This document shows positions 46,942-57,557 of a stretch of 64,000 bases of DNA, in pieces. The position numbers were made by a program, and so were the translations under genes. The stretch spans positions 3,481,001 through 3,545,000 of the forward strand of contig NZ_CP121110.1 in assembly GCF_029625315.1 (NCBI RefSeq), in the 5' to 3' direction. This stretch comes from Flavobacterium ginsengisoli. Lineage in GTDB: Bacteria; Bacteroidota; Bacteroidia; Flavobacteriales; Flavobacteriaceae. The first letter of the stretch is position 1, and every line of letters starts with the position of its first letter. The notes below the pieces were generated by a model, which worked only from the letters and a program-made list of their open reading frames with translations, was not told the origin of the DNA and searched no databases.

Positions 46942-48225
46942 TTCCAGCAATAGAAAAAGATTCTTTAGAAGAAATTAAAATTTTTCAAGAAAAAAAATTA
47001 GCCGAACTTTTAGCATACATCAGCGAAAATTCCCCTTTTTACAAAAGACTTTTTGCAGGACAAAATATTGATATTTCCAAAGTTAAAACACTGGAAGATT
47101 TACAGCATTTACCTGTTACTACTAAAGAGGATTTACAACAATATAATGATGATTTTTTGTGCGTTCCGCAAGCATAAAATTATAGATTACGCTTCGACCT
47201 CAGGAACTTTAGGAGATCCCGTTACTTTTGGTTTAACCGATTCTGACTTAGATCGTTTGGCTTATAATGAAGCAATTTCATTTGCCTGCGCCGGAATTGC
47301 AGAAGGAGATGTTGTTCAATTGATGACGACAATTGACCGAAAATTTATGGCTGGTTTGGCTTATTTTTTAGGTCTTAGAAAATTGAAAGTGGGCGTAATT
47401 CGAGTTGGTGCAGGAATTCCAGAAATGCAGTGGGATTCTATTTTAAAATACAATCCGAGTTATTTGATTACGGTTCCTTCTTTCCTTTTGAAATTAATTG
47501 AATATGCTGAAATACACGGAATTGACTATAATAATTCGAGTATAAAAGGCGCCATCTGTATTGGTGAATCTTTGAGAGAACAGGATTTTTCAATGAATAT
47601 TTTATCCAAAAAAATCACTGATAAATGGAATATTAAGTTGTTTTCGACTTATGCTTCTACCGAAATGAGCACTGCTTTTACAGAATGTGAACACGGAAAA
47701 GGCGGACACCATCATCCAGAATTGATCATTGTAGAAGTTTTAGACGAAAATAATCAGCCTGTAAAGAATGGAGAAACAGGCGAATTGACTTTTACTACTT
47801 TAGGAATTGAAGCTATGCCTTTATTACGTTTTAAAACGGGCGACATGGTTCAGTTTCATGATGAGCCTTGTGCTTGCGGAAGAAATACTTTACGTGTTGG
47901 TCCAGTTGTTGGACGCAAAAAACAAATGATTAAATATAAAGGGACAACGCTTTATCCGCCAGCGATGAACGATGTTTTGAGCAGTTTTGATAATATCGAA
48001 AATCACCTTATCGAAATCTCTACCAACGATTTGGGAACAGATGAAATCTTGATTAAAATTGCTGTGAAAAACCAAACTCCAGAATTTTTGCAAGAAATAA
48101 AAGATCACTTTAGAGCAAAATTGAGAGTGACTCCAAAAATAGAATTTGCTTCAAAAGAAGTTTTGAATCCGTTGGTTTTTAATCCAATGAGCCGAAAACC
48201 AATTCGTTTTTTTGATTACCGTTAA
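46938..48225 (+). CDS. PaaK-like CoA ligase / adenylate-forming enzyme (frameshifted)
   Basis: Repaired length 428 aa. Resembles phenylacetate-CoA ligase: YASTSGTLGDPVTFGLT (the Ser/Thr/Gly-rich ATP loop), STYASTEMSTAFTEC and LRFKTGDM with GRKKQMIKYKGTTLYPP. Likely activates 4-coumarate made by TAL as the starter unit. The frame breaks at 47168-47173 (gcaagc); removing one A gives VPQHKIIDYAST. It is the last clear gene of the pigment cluster. Confidence 0.88.
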
Positions 48226-48315
48226 AGGTACAAAGTTACAAAGGCTCAGATTTACAAAGGTTTAACATCTGAATATAAAACCTTTGCAACTTTGTCACTT
48301 TGAACCTTTGAACCT
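48225..48315. repeat. Intergenic aaagttacaaagg / cctttg repeat
   Basis: aaggtacaaagttacaaagg and acctttgcaactttgtcact plus further ctttgaacctttgaacc words make imperfect inverted arms. It separates the pigment cluster from dusB. Confidence 0.6.
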
Positions 48316-48319
48316 CAAT

Positions 48320-48352
48320 TTGGTACAAATTGAACTAAATGTTGTAATTTTG
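48320..48352 (+). promoter_or_regulatory. Putative promoter of dusB
   Basis: TTG at 48320-48322 (part of TTTG) and TAATTTTG at 48345-48352 with 22 bases between fit the Bacteroidota pattern. The ATG at 48368 lies 15 bases downstream, which supports that start over an upstream in-frame ATG (48284) that precedes the promoter. Confidence 0.5.
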
Positions 48353-48367
48353 CAAAAAATTACGAAG

Positions 48368-49361
48368 ATGGTCAAGATTGGCAACATAGAATTACCCGAA
48401 TTTCCTTTATTACTCGCACCGATGGAAGATGTTAGTGATCCGCCGTTTCGCAGATTATGCAAAACGCATGGAGCTGACATGATGTATTCTGAATTTATTT
48501 CATCGGAAGGATTAATTCGTGACGCTATAAAAAGCCGCATGAAGCTGGATATTTTTGATTACGAACGTCCGGTTGGAATTCAGATTTTTGGTGGTGATGA
48601 AGAAGCGATGGAAATGTCATCTAAAATTGTTTCTACTGTAAAACCAGATTTAGTAGATATCAATTTTGGATGTCCAGTAAAAAAAGTAGTTTGTCGTGGT
48701 GCAGGTGCAGGAGTTTTAAAAGATGTTGATTTAATGGTTCGTTTAACGAAAGCGGTTATCAAAGGAACTGATTTGCCTGTTACAGTAAAAACACGTTTAG
48801 GATGGGATGATAGCTCAATTAATATTGATGAAGTTGCAGAAAGACTTCAAGATATTGGTGTTCAAGCTTTAACTATTCACGCTAGAACTCGTGCGCAAAT
48901 GTACAAAGGTCATTCTGACTGGTCACATATTGCACGCGTGAAAAACAACCCAAGAATTACAATGCCTATTTTCGGAAATGGCGATATTGACAGTCCGGAA
49001 AAAGCATTAAAATATAAAAACGAATACGGAATTGACGGTATCATGATTGGCCGTGCTTGCAATTGGTTATCCGTGGATTTTTAACGAAATCAAACACTAT
49101 TTCAAGACAGGCGAACACTTACCTGCTCCAACGGTTATTGATCGTGTTGAAGCGGCTAGAAATCATTTAATGTGGTCTATGGAATGGAAAGGCGAGCGTT
49201 TGGGAATTGTTGAAATGCGACGTCATTATACCAATTATTTTAAAGGAATCCATTCGTTTAAAGAGTTCAAACAAAAATTAGTTACGACTGATGCTCCTGA
49301 AGATTTATTCGCTATCATGAAAGAAATCGAAGAAGTTTACGCAGGATACGAGTTTGTTTAA
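48368..49361 (+). CDS. dusB: tRNA-dihydrouridine synthase (DusB-like; frameshifted)
   Basis: Repaired length 330 aa. Reduces uridine in tRNA with FMN. Motifs: LAPMEDVSDPPFRRL, MYSEFISSEG, NFGCPVKKV with the catalytic Cys, TVKTRLGWD, HARTRAQMYKG and GNGDI. The frame breaks at 49055-49060 (gcttgc); removing one T gives IGRAAIGYPWIFNEI, the normal end of the barrel. This is a core gene, so a real null mutation is unlikely and an error in the sequence is the better explanation. Confidence 0.93.
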
Positions 49362-49416
49362 AAATAAAAAAGAATCTTTGTTAAAGTTTTGAACTTTGAC
49401 AAAGATCTAAAAACTG

Positions 49417-49446
49417 AAAAGACCTTCAATACTGAAGGTCTTTTTT
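49417..49446 (+). terminator. Rho-independent terminator after dusB
   Basis: Arms aaaagaccttc and gaaggtctttt (11 bp) with loop aatact and a T run. It lies between dusB and the convergent small gene and can serve both directions. Confidence 0.9.
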
Positions 49447-49466
49447 ATATGTTTTTTACCAATAAT

Positions 49467-49673
49467 TTATTCTAAAGCACTTCTTTTAGCAAGATCAATA
49501 GCTGACTTTAGTTCAGAAAAAAATAATTCTGCCTCTTTAGCATTTCGAATTGATTTGGTCAAGTTATCACTATTATTTGATATCGTAGCATCTCTACTAT
49601 CTGCTATATTATTCTTCGAAGCAGAAGCAATTTCTTGAATTTTATTAATTTTATTTTGAATAGAATCTTTCAT
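49467..49673 (-). CDS. Small protein of unknown function
   Basis: A 68-aa hydrophilic, probably coiled protein (IQNKINKIQEIASASKNN, AELFFSELKSAIDLAKRSA). It follows the next gene by 16 bp on the same strand, so both are probably made together. No family recognised. Confidence 0.6.
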   Translation of the reverse strand: MKDSIQNKINKIQEIASASKNNIADSRDATISNNSDNLTKSIRNAKEAELFFSELKSAIDLAKRSALE

Positions 49674-49689
49674 AAAACAAATTTAAGCA

Positions 49690-50232
49690 TTATTGATTTA
49701 AATTAAACATATAGTATCTATAAAGATCATCTGTTTTCCTTTTAAAATCAAAAGGTTCTGGTTTTGGTTTAAAAAAAGCCAATCCATTACTATCTAACTC
49801 TATTGTTCCGTTTCGAAGTAATCTCACATACCAATCTACACCAATAATCACTAGAAAATCTTTCAAGTTTTTATAATTATATCTGAACATTCGATGATAT
49901 AAATTTGCCCGTAAATCATCTGAGCCATCGATACCAATTGAAGCATGAGGATTATTTTTTAAAAAAGTTATTGAAAACAAAATGATTGTCGAAAACACTT
50001 TATTACTATCCTTATGTTTAAGATTTATAGAGTCATTTATTCTTCCACTTATATCAAATGGTCCAAAAGCTAAATTATAAACATTTGGCAGTAAAGATTC
50101 TGCAATGTTTGTAAACTTAACCTTCAGCTTAATTATTGTATCATCTTTTAAAACAGATTCAAAAATATATTGGTCAAAATTGTGACTTACAGAAGTCGCC
50201 TCAAAAGTATTCTCTAAATTAATTTTAATCAT
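49690..50232 (-). CDS. Protein of unknown function, possibly DUF6934-like
   Basis: A 180-aa cytoplasmic protein (ATG at 50232 preferred; a further in-frame ATG at 50250 adds six hydrophobic residues). It shows NLAFGPFDISGRINDS, a helical middle (STIILFSITFLKNNPHASIGI) and a final DDLYRYYMFNLN, which I associate with an uncharacterised Bacteroidota family (DUF6934) without being able to check. It forms a two-gene unit with the 68-aa protein and is A/T-richer than its neighbours. Confidence 0.6.
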   Translation of the reverse strand: MIKINLENTFEATSVSHNFDQYIFESVLKDDTIIKLKVKFTNIAESLLPNVYNLAFGPFDISGRINDSINLKHKDSNKVFSTIILFSITFLKNNPHASIGIDGSDDLRANLYHRMFRYNYKNLKDFLVIIGVDWYVRLLRNGTIELDSNGLAFFKPKPEPFDFKRKTDDLYRYYMFNLNQ

Positions 50233-50326
50233 AAAAAATATTAAATTCAATCAAAATATAAATTTCAAATTTAATATAATTTTCTTACAAAATAAAAGGC
50301 CTTCAAATTTGAACGCATTTTTTAAA

Positions 50327-51758
50327 CTATACTTGAACTCGTTTCCACTTTCCTCTTTTATAGAAAAATATTCCCGCTAAAGTGATTGCGGTTTCAGCAA
50401 CAGGAATAGCAATAAAAACTCCTGTTGGTCCCATATTAAAATGCTTTGCTAATATATAAGCAAGCGGAATTTGAAACAACCAAAATCCGAAAAAGTTAAT
50501 TCCTGTTGGTGTCCAAGTATCTCCTGCTCCATTGAAAGTATTGATTAAAACCATTCCGATTCCGTAGAAAATAAATCCGATGCTCATAATCTGTAAAGCT
50601 TCAATTGCAATGGTTTTTACTTGCTCGTCATTCGTGAAAAACGAAATAATATATTGTCCAAAAATCAAAGTAATAATCATAATCGTAGCCATGAAAATTA
50701 CATTATATCTGGCTGTTGTATAAACTGATTTTTCGGCACGTTCGATTTGTTTTGCTCCTAAATTTTGTCCAACCAAAGTAGTCGCAAGCATTGCTCAATC
50801 CCCAAGCTGGAAGTATGAAAAACATCATAATTCTTAAAGCGGTTTGATAACCTGCAGAACCGTGATCGCCTCCAGTTGTCGCGACTAATTGTGCTAAGAA
50901 AATCCAACTGCAAGATGCTATTACAAATTGCAGAATTCCTGGTGCTCGCAATTTTTACTAAAGCTCGTATCTGTTTAAAATCGGGTGCGAAATAAGGTAT
51001 TTTGATTTTTAAAATTCCATTTCCAAAAAATAAATGATAAACCTGATACAAAACTCCAATACTTCTTCCGATAGTAGTTGCTAAAGCTGCGCCAACTAGT
51101 CCGAAAGCAGGAATTGGTCCGAAACCATTAATTAGAACTGGACATAAAATAATATTACAAATATTTGCAATCCAAAGGCTTTTCATTGCAATGGCGGCAT
51201 TTCCAGCTCCGCGGAAAATTCCGTTAATTAGAAATAAAAGCATGATACACAAGCTAGAACCAATCATAATCTGAGTAAAACGGAAACCATGTTCGGCCGA
51301 TTCTACAGAAGAACCCATTAAAATTAAAATATCTTTTGCGTATATAATTCCCAAAATGCTCATTATACTATTAATTGCAAATGCAATGATAATGGCTTGC
51401 ATTCCCGCTTTAGTCATGCAACAACAGGATCTTTTTCGCCAATACGTCGTGCAACTACTGCAGTTGCGGCCATACTCATTCCGATAGCGAGCGAATAAAT
51501 TACAGTTAACACAGATTCGGTTAATCCAACGGTCTGTATGGCAAAACTGCTATGTTCTAAATGTCCTACGAAATATAAATCAACTAGAGCAAAAACCGAT
51601 TCCATCATCATTTCCAAAACCATCGGAATGGCCAATAGAATTACGGCTTTTTTTATACTTCCAGAAGTATAATCAAAAGATTCGTCGCCTTTTAAGGCTT
51701 GTTTTAAAGTGGTAAAAATTTTGGAAATAAAACTTTCCTTTATAGATGTTTCTGTCAT
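50327..51758 (-). CDS. MATE-family efflux transporter (three frameshifts)
   Basis: Repaired length about 475 aa. Twelve-helix multidrug/oligosaccharide flippase type: PMVLEMMMESVFALVDLYFV, GLTESVLTVIYSLAIGMSMA and GAGDTWTPTGINFFGFWLFQ are typical MATE sequence. The frame breaks at 51413-51419 (gtcatgc), 50944-50949 (gctcgc) and 50784-50789 (gcaagc). The last two repair by removing one base each, giving VKIAAPGILQFV and SNAATTLVGQNLGA. Exports drugs or other compounds with Na+ or H+. Confidence 0.9.
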
Positions 51759-51926
51759 GATATTTTAGGATAAATGATAAAATTGGTTCAGATGTATAAA
51801 TCTGAACTAAAAAAGTAAAAACGTAAGTATCCTAATTATTCTAAAAATAAAATAGGATTAGGCAGAAACAATCATATGCTGTAGTTTTTAAGGCGGTAAA
51901 TATACTTAATATTTCTTAAGTAGTTA

Positions 51927-53128
51927 TTAGTCAAGTAGTTTTTTACTCACTCGACTGCTTGCAATTAGTGAAGCAACAAAACCTAGAGAAATAATCGTTG
52001 TCATTACAATTAGAACATTTTCTACTGTAAAGACAACTGGGTAAGCCAAAGTTGGTGTAATCATAATAAGATCAAACTTCTGCTCTGCAATATTACGAGG
52101 ATTATCCCTAAAGCAAGTCCTATTAAACCTCCAAAAACACTTAATAAGGTTCCTTGAAGCAAAAATATTTTTCGAAGCCCATTGATGTCTGTTCCTAAAT
52201 TGAAAAGGGTTTTAAGATTTCCTTTCTTTTCTAAAATCATCATAATTAAGGCTCCAATCAAATTAAAAAGCGCCACAATGATAACTAATGTAAAAATAAG
52301 ATAAACGGCAATGTTTTCGGTATTTAACATTCTATACAAAGACTCATTCAGTTGTGCTCTATTTTTTAAAGTAACTTTATTTTTAAAAATAGAATTAAGC
52401 TGTTTTTTTATTGCGTCTTCATCTGCGTTTTCTTTTAATTTAAATTCAATTCCAGAAATCTGATTGGGTTTGTACATTAACAATTCCTGTACTAAACTTA
52501 AATCTGCGAATACATATTTTGAATCTAAGTCTTCACTGATAGAATAAATTCCAACAGGTAAAACATCTGTTTTTGTGAAAGCTTCTTCGGGGTTCTCGAT
52601 TGCTCCTTTTCCTGGTTTTGGTGCAAAAATCTGAAGCGGATTTTCAAAATCAAGAATTCCCATTGAGAAATTTTGAGCTAATCCATAACCAATTACAACT
52701 TGAAAACTATCTGGTTTAAGCCATTGGCCATTAAAGAGTTTTTTCTTGATATCATTAACAACGGGGTAAATGCTGTCAACTCCTTTTAAGTAAGTAACTT
52801 GCTGTTTGTCTTTAAATAGAAACAAAACACGTTCTTCTATTATTTTAGTGTAAGAAGCAACACCATTGATTTTCTTAATCTGATTTTCCTGATCTGGTGC
52901 AAATAAAAAAGATTTTCCGTAGGTACTTGTTAATTTTAAATCCGGATCAATTTCGTTTGTAAACGAAAGACTAAAAACCTTTAATCCGCTAAAAACAGAT
53001 AAAACCACAAACAAAGCCATTGTACCAACAATGATTCCCATGCTGGCAATGCGGTTGATAATATTTATAGCATTGTTTTTACTGTCGCTAAAAATATAAC
53101 GTTTGGCTATGTATAAAGGGAAATTCAA
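51927..53128 (-). CDS. ABC transporter permease, FtsX/LolE-like (frameshifted)
   Basis: Repaired length 399 aa. One N-terminal helix (ASMGIIVGTMALFVVLSVFSG), a large periplasmic domain and three C-terminal helices, as in lipoprotein-releasing permeases. The frame breaks at 52082-52088 (gctctgc on the plus strand); removing two bases gives VILQQKFDLIMITPTLAYP and continues to the stop at 51927. It begins 1 bp after rbfA. Likely releases lipoproteins from the inner membrane; its ATPase is not adjacent. Confidence 0.9.
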
Positions 53129-53129
53129 A

Positions 53130-53522
53130 TTACGACTTTCTTCTTTTTTCTAAAAGATCACGATTTTCAATTGGGTTTTCTTTTCCAGCAAGTGCATTGT
53201 CGATTTTCTCTATATAATCTAAAGAGTCATCAATAAAGAATACTAAATTCGGAACGCGACGTAATTGCAAACGAACACGTTGCGACAAATCATGTTTGAT
53301 TAAAGTTGTATTGGTTTTGATTGCTTCTAAAGTTTCTTTGGCTTTTTCTTGCGGAAAAATGCTTAGATAAACTGTTGCCACAGACAAATCTGTAGTTACA
53401 CTCACTTTGGATACAGAAATTACCAAGTTTGTAATTCCGTTTTTTCTCACTTCACCTTGCAAAATGTCAACCAGATCTTTCTGAATAACACCGCCTATTT
53501 TTTTCTGTCTATTTGTTTCCAT
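53130..53522 (-). CDS. rbfA: Ribosome-binding factor A
   Basis: A 130-aa RbfA: RQKKIGGVIQKDLVDIL at the N-terminus, SVSKVSVTTDLSVATVYLSI, and LRRVPNLVFFIDDSLDY with the family's P-x-L-F-x-x-D-x-S motif. It helps 16S rRNA maturation at low temperature. The permease gene follows after 1 bp. Confidence 0.95.
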   Translation of the reverse strand: METNRQKKIGGVIQKDLVDILQGEVRKNGITNLVISVSKVSVTTDLSVATVYLSIFPQEKAKETLEAIKTNTTLIKHDLSQRVRLQLRRVPNLVFFIDDSLDYIEKIDNALAGKENPIENRDLLEKRRKS

Positions 53523-53526
53523 ACTG

Positions 53527-53534
53527 CAAAAATA
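53527..53534 (-). promoter_or_regulatory. TATTTTTG -7-like element before rbfA
   Basis: On the minus strand TATTTTTG fits TAnnTTTG and ends four bases before the ATG, giving a very short leader. A TTG on the minus strand (plus 53558-53560) lies 23 bases upstream. Confidence 0.4.
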
Positions 53535-53751
53535 CTACTTTTTAAATTCAATACTCACAATTTGCACTCAACTAAAAGAATGAATTTAGTATTGTTTTCG
53601 CATAAAACTAAATTTAAATAAAATTCCTTATTCTCTTTTATCATTTTCTTATAAAAAATCTAACTTGAGTTCATGTCTCAAAACTGATATATATCATTAT
53701 TTTCCTCAGAAATAATTTACATATTTGATATAAATCTAACACTATCAAATT

Positions 53752-54171
53752 ATGAAAAAGAGAGAACCACTAAGTCATATAATGACTAAAAGCGTTATTA
53801 CAGTAAATCAAAATGACGATTTAAAAAAGGTTGTTGAAAAACTAAAGGCCAACTCAATTCGTCATATTCCAGTTGTAAACGGTAAAGAAGTTGTCGGAAT
53901 CATTAGTCGTACGGATATTAATCGTTTAACTTTTGGAGCATTATTTGATGGACAAGATGGAGCTGATGAAGCTATTTTAGAAATGCTTACTATTTCGCAG
54001 GTTATGACTTCTAAACCCAAAACTGTTTCATCTGATACTATAATAAGAGATTTAGCCGAAATTTTTGTGAAAGAAGAATTTCATGCTCTTCCAGTTGTAG
54101 ACAATGGAGAATTGAAAGGAATTGTTACTACAACAGATGTTTTGAAATATTTCTTAGAACAATACGATTAA
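53752..54171 (+). CDS. CBS-domain protein
   Basis: A 139-aa protein made of two CBS domains: SHIMTKSVITVNQNDDLKKV with SIRHIPVVNGKEVVGIISRT, then ISQVMTSKPKTVSSDTIIRD with FHALPVVDNGELKGIVTTTD. CBS pairs bind adenosine nucleotides and regulate partner proteins; no partner is fused here. It stands alone, with rbfA divergent upstream and a terminator downstream. Confidence 0.93.
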   Translation: MKKREPLSHIMTKSVITVNQNDDLKKVVEKLKANSIRHIPVVNGKEVVGIISRTDINRLTFGALFDGQDGADEAILEMLTISQVMTSKPKTVSSDTIIRDLAEIFVKEEFHALPVVDNGELKGIVTTTDVLKYFLEQYD

Positions 54172-54194
54172 AAATTCAACCTAATAAATTTTAC

Positions 54195-54234
54195 TAAAAG
54201 GCGGCAGAAGTTATTTTTTGTCGCCTTTTATTTT
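54195..54234 (+). terminator. Terminator after the CBS gene
   Basis: Stem taaaaggcg / cgcctttta (9 bp) with an 18-base loop and a following tttt, 24 bp past the stop. Confidence 0.75.
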
Positions 54235-54548
54235 GCAATTTTTCATTTTTCTCCTAAAAACAAATTGTTGGTTATTTTGTAATTTAACAACCATATAATC
54301 AAAAAAACATATCTATTTTTAAATATTAAATAATTTTATTATTGATAAAATATTAACTTTTTTTGATAAAAATAAAACCAATACTAGATAAGTTAAAAAC
54401 CACTAAATCAGTCATTCAAAAGAAAAAATAGCTTTAAAAATTTTAAAATAAAAGTTATTTCATTCATAATTAACAGGATAGAGCAGGATACAAAGAGTTT
54501 CGGTTATAAATAAGTTTAAACAACTTTACTAACCGAAAACTTTTACTT
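54235..54548 (+). promoter_or_regulatory. A/T-rich leader of the SusC gene with an inverted repeat
   Basis: No gene is seen in this 314-bp stretch. It is very A/T-rich with several ttgataaaa-like words. Close to the ATG, agtttcggtta (54496-54506) and taaccgaaaact (54530-54541) form an inverted repeat with one bulged base and a 23-base loop; the right arm ends 7 bp before the ATG (54549), so a regulator-binding site or a translation-controlling hairpin is possible. No exact TAnnTTTG promoter was found. Confidence 0.5.
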
Positions 54549-57539
54549 ATGAAAAACAAAATTAGACATTTGATAATTTTGGTCTTTTCCATTTTTGTGC
54601 ACTTGACCAGTTTTGCACAAACCAAAATGGTTACAGGAATAATAACTGATTCAGGCGGAATTCCCATTCCCGGAGCGAATATTGTCGTAAAGGGATCGCA
54701 AACGAATACCACCTCTGACTTTGATGGAAAATATTCAATAAGCGCCAATACCGGAAGCGTCTTAATTTTTAGTTCTACTGGTTCTAAAACAATTGAAAAA
54801 ACAGTCGAACAATCTTCTATCATCAACATTACTCTAACTGACGAAGTTTCTGAACTTAAGGAGGTCGTTGTTGTGGGTTACGGAACGATGAAAAAAAGCG
54901 ATTTAACCGGTTCGATTGCACAAATTAAGGGTGATGTTCTAAATACCGTTACAAGTTCAAATCCGTTAGAGGCTGTTCAAGGAAGAGCAGCTGGTGTAGC
55001 AGTTCTTAACAATGATTCTTCTCCAGGTTCTTCTCCGAAAATAAGAATTCGCGGAAACGGATCTGTGAGTGCTGGTAATGATCCTTTAATTGTTGTTGAT
55101 GGTTTTCCGTTGGTAAACAGCAATTTAAATGACATTAGTTCTAACGACATCGAATCTATGGAAATTCTTAAAGATGCTTCTTCGGTCGCTATTTACGGAT
55201 CAAGAGGTGCAAATGGTGTTATCCTTATTACAACAAAAAGAGGAAAACAAGGACAAAACAATTTAGAAATTGTTGGTACACAAGGAATCTCCACTCCTAC
55301 TCGACTGCCTAAAACTTTAAATAGAGATAGTTTTATCAGTTTTATAAACAACGCCTATACGTATTCTACAGGAAAGCCGGTTTATTCTGCTACAAATCCT
55401 GCTCCAAACATCAATACAGATTGGCAAGACGAAATAATTCAGAATATGGCGCTTATGCAAAACTATTCTTTGTCTTTTAGTGGTGGAAAAGAAAATACAA
55501 CTTACCTTCTTTCTGGAAACATCTTTTCGCAAGATGGAATTGTAGAAGCTTCTGGTTTTAAAAAATTGACTGTCAGAACTAATTTAAATCATGAATACAA
55601 ACCTTGGCTTACCGTTGGAACACATTTACAGGTTGGCCGCTCCCAGAGAGATATTCGAGATAATCCAACTGGAGATATCTTTCGATACGGATGGCCAACC
55701 ATACCTGTAAAAAATCCAGATGGAAGCTGGTATTATGCTACAGAAGATCCTGCCGTAAGTTCTTATTTTGAAGGAACTTGGAATCCTGTTTCGGAGGCAT
55801 CAGAAATGACAAACGAAATTTCTACAGATCGTATTCTTGGAGATGTGTATGCGCATTTTAAACTTGCAAAAAATTTAACCTTTAAAACCAATTATGGTGT
55901 CGATATTTCTAATGAAAAACAATATGAATACTACACTTCTAAATCTACAGCTGGAATTGGGTCTGGAAGCACAGGAACTGGTGGACAATATTATAGAAGA
56001 CAAAGTTCTCAACTTACTGATAATATTTTAAGCTATTCTAACATCTGGAAAGATAAACACAGTCTTACTGCAACAGCAGTTTATTCATGGCAAGAATATG
56101 TTTATGAAGATTTGGGCGTTAAAGGATCTGGTTTTCAAAATGATGCCACAGGAGCAAATGATATTACGTACGCCGACAGAGGAAGTATAACCAATTCTTC
56201 TAACAAATATTCGAGCAAATTAATTTCCTGGACGGCAAGGACTTCATATGCTTATAATGAAAAATATCTTATAACATTAACAGGACGTTATGATGGATCA
56301 TCTCGTTTTGGAATCAACAATAAATGGGGATTTTTCCCTTCTTTGGGATTGGGCTGGAATGTTGATAAAGAAAACTTTCTTAAAAACAGTAATGTCATTT
56401 CTGCTTTAAAACTTAGAGCGAGTTATGGTGTTACCGGTAATCAGGAAATTGGAAATTATCAATCTCTTTCTAAACTTGTTAAAGCAAATTATGTTTACGA
56501 AAATAATCCAATTTTAGGATTTGTAGAGACAATTGGAAATCCAGATCTAAAATGGGAGCGTAACATTCAATACAATGCCGGTATCGATTTAAGTTTATGG
56601 AAAAGATTTGATTTGAATTTAGATTTTTATCAGAGACAAACTTCAGATCTTTTATACAACGTTCCTATCCCTACAACTTCTGGTTATTCTAGTATGCTTC
56701 AGAATATTGGCGAAGTCAAAAACGTTGGTATCGAAGTCACTGCAAGAGTAAAAGTAATAGATTCTGATTTTAAATGGGAGATAGGCGGTAATATTTCTAA
56801 AAACAAAAATGAAATTGTGAGCCTTTATGGAGATGTAAGTCGCATAAATGTTGGAAGTTCTTCTGCAGGAATTGCCAAATATCTAATTGTAGGACAGCCT
56901 GTAAATAGTGTTTGGGCAAGAGAATCTGCTGGTATTATTAAAACTCAGGAACAATTAACAGCTTATCAGCAAATACGTCCTACTGCGCAACTTGGAGAAG
57001 AAATGTATGTGGACAAAAACAACGATAAAATCATCAACAATGATGATTATGTAAATATCGGAACTACTTCGCCCGATTTCTTTTACGGGATATCAACTAA
57101 TCTAAGTTATAAAAACCTGACATTAGATATTTACGGGCAAGGTGCAACAGGTCTGGCTTCTGATGAGGATAATAACTATATGATTTATGGAGAAAATCAA
57201 ATTCAGAACAGAAATTACATTCCTACTCAGTATGCTTATGACAGAATGTGGAGCCCAGAAAACCCTTCTGGAAATTTCCCTAGAGCTGGTGCAAAAGATG
57301 TATATCTATCAAATAGAACAAATGGTGACTGGAATTATTTTGTAGTTAAAAATATAAAACTAGCCTACAATTTATCTAAAGTAATCAAAAACGCTGATTG
57401 GGTAAAACAATTAAACGTGTATGTGAATGCGCAGAACTTTATCAATATTGCAAATCACAGAGGATATAATCCTGAAAGCGGAAACGTAACATCTCCATAC
57501 GTAAAAACAATGCTTATTGGATTTACTGCTAAATTTTAA
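54549..57539 (+). CDS. SusC/RagA-family TonB-linked outer membrane protein
   Basis: A 996-aa TonB-dependent transporter. Signal peptide (residues about 1-24), a carboxypeptidase-regulatory-like domain (VTGIITDSGGIPIPGANIVV, TSDFDGKYSI), then the SusC signature ELKEVVVVGYGTMKKSDLTG, the plug domain (PLIVVDGFPL, SIEILKDASSVAIYGSRGANG-type) and the 22-strand barrel ending IGFTAKF. It imports a glycan or oligosaccharide with its SusD partner, which follows after 18 bp. Confidence 0.95.
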   Translation: MKNKIRHLIILVFSIFVHLTSFAQTKMVTGIITDSGGIPIPGANIVVKGSQTNTTSDFDGKYSISANTGSVLIFSSTGSKTIEKTVEQSSIINITLTDEVSELKEVVVVGYGTMKKSDLTGSIAQIKGDVLNTVTSSNPLEAVQGRAAGVAVLNNDSSPGSSPKIRIRGNGSVSAGNDPLIVVDGFPLVNSNLNDISSNDIESMEILKDASSVAIYGSRGANGVILITTKRGKQGQNNLEIVGTQGISTPTRLPKTLNRDSFISFINNAYTYSTGKPVYSATNPAPNINTDWQDEIIQNMALMQNYSLSFSGGKENTTYLLSGNIFSQDGIVEASGFKKLTVRTNLNHEYKPWLTVGTHLQVGRSQRDIRDNPTGDIFRYGWPTIPVKNPDGSWYYATEDPAVSSYFEGTWNPVSEASEMTNEISTDRILGDVYAHFKLAKNLTFKTNYGVDISNEKQYEYYTSKSTAGIGSGSTGTGGQYYRRQSSQLTDNILSYSNIWKDKHSLTATAVYSWQEYVYEDLGVKGSGFQNDATGANDITYADRGSITNSSNKYSSKLISWTARTSYAYNEKYLITLTGRYDGSSRFGINNKWGFFPSLGLGWNVDKENFLKNSNVISALKLRASYGVTGNQEIGNYQSLSKLVKANYVYENNPILGFVETIGNPDLKWERNIQYNAGIDLSLWKRFDLNLDFYQRQTSDLLYNVPIPTTSGYSSMLQNIGEVKNVGIEVTARVKVIDSDFKWEIGGNISKNKNEIVSLYGDVSRINVGSSSAGIAKYLIVGQPVNSVWARESAGIIKTQEQLTAYQQIRPTAQLGEEMYVDKNNDKIINNDDYVNIGTTSPDFFYGISTNLSYKNLTLDIYGQGATGLASDEDNNYMIYGENQIQNRNYIPTQYAYDRMWSPENPSGNFPRAGAKDVYLSNRTNGDWNYFVVKNIKLAYNLSKVIKNADWVKQLNVYVNAQNFINIANHRGYNPESGNVTSPYVKTMLIGFTAKF

Positions 57540-57557
57540 TTCTAAAAATCAATACTC

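Noticed and set aside
48284..48367. Longer N-terminus for dusB
   Set aside because: It would translate a repeat and the putative promoter; the family begins near MVKIGNIELPEFPLLLAPMED.
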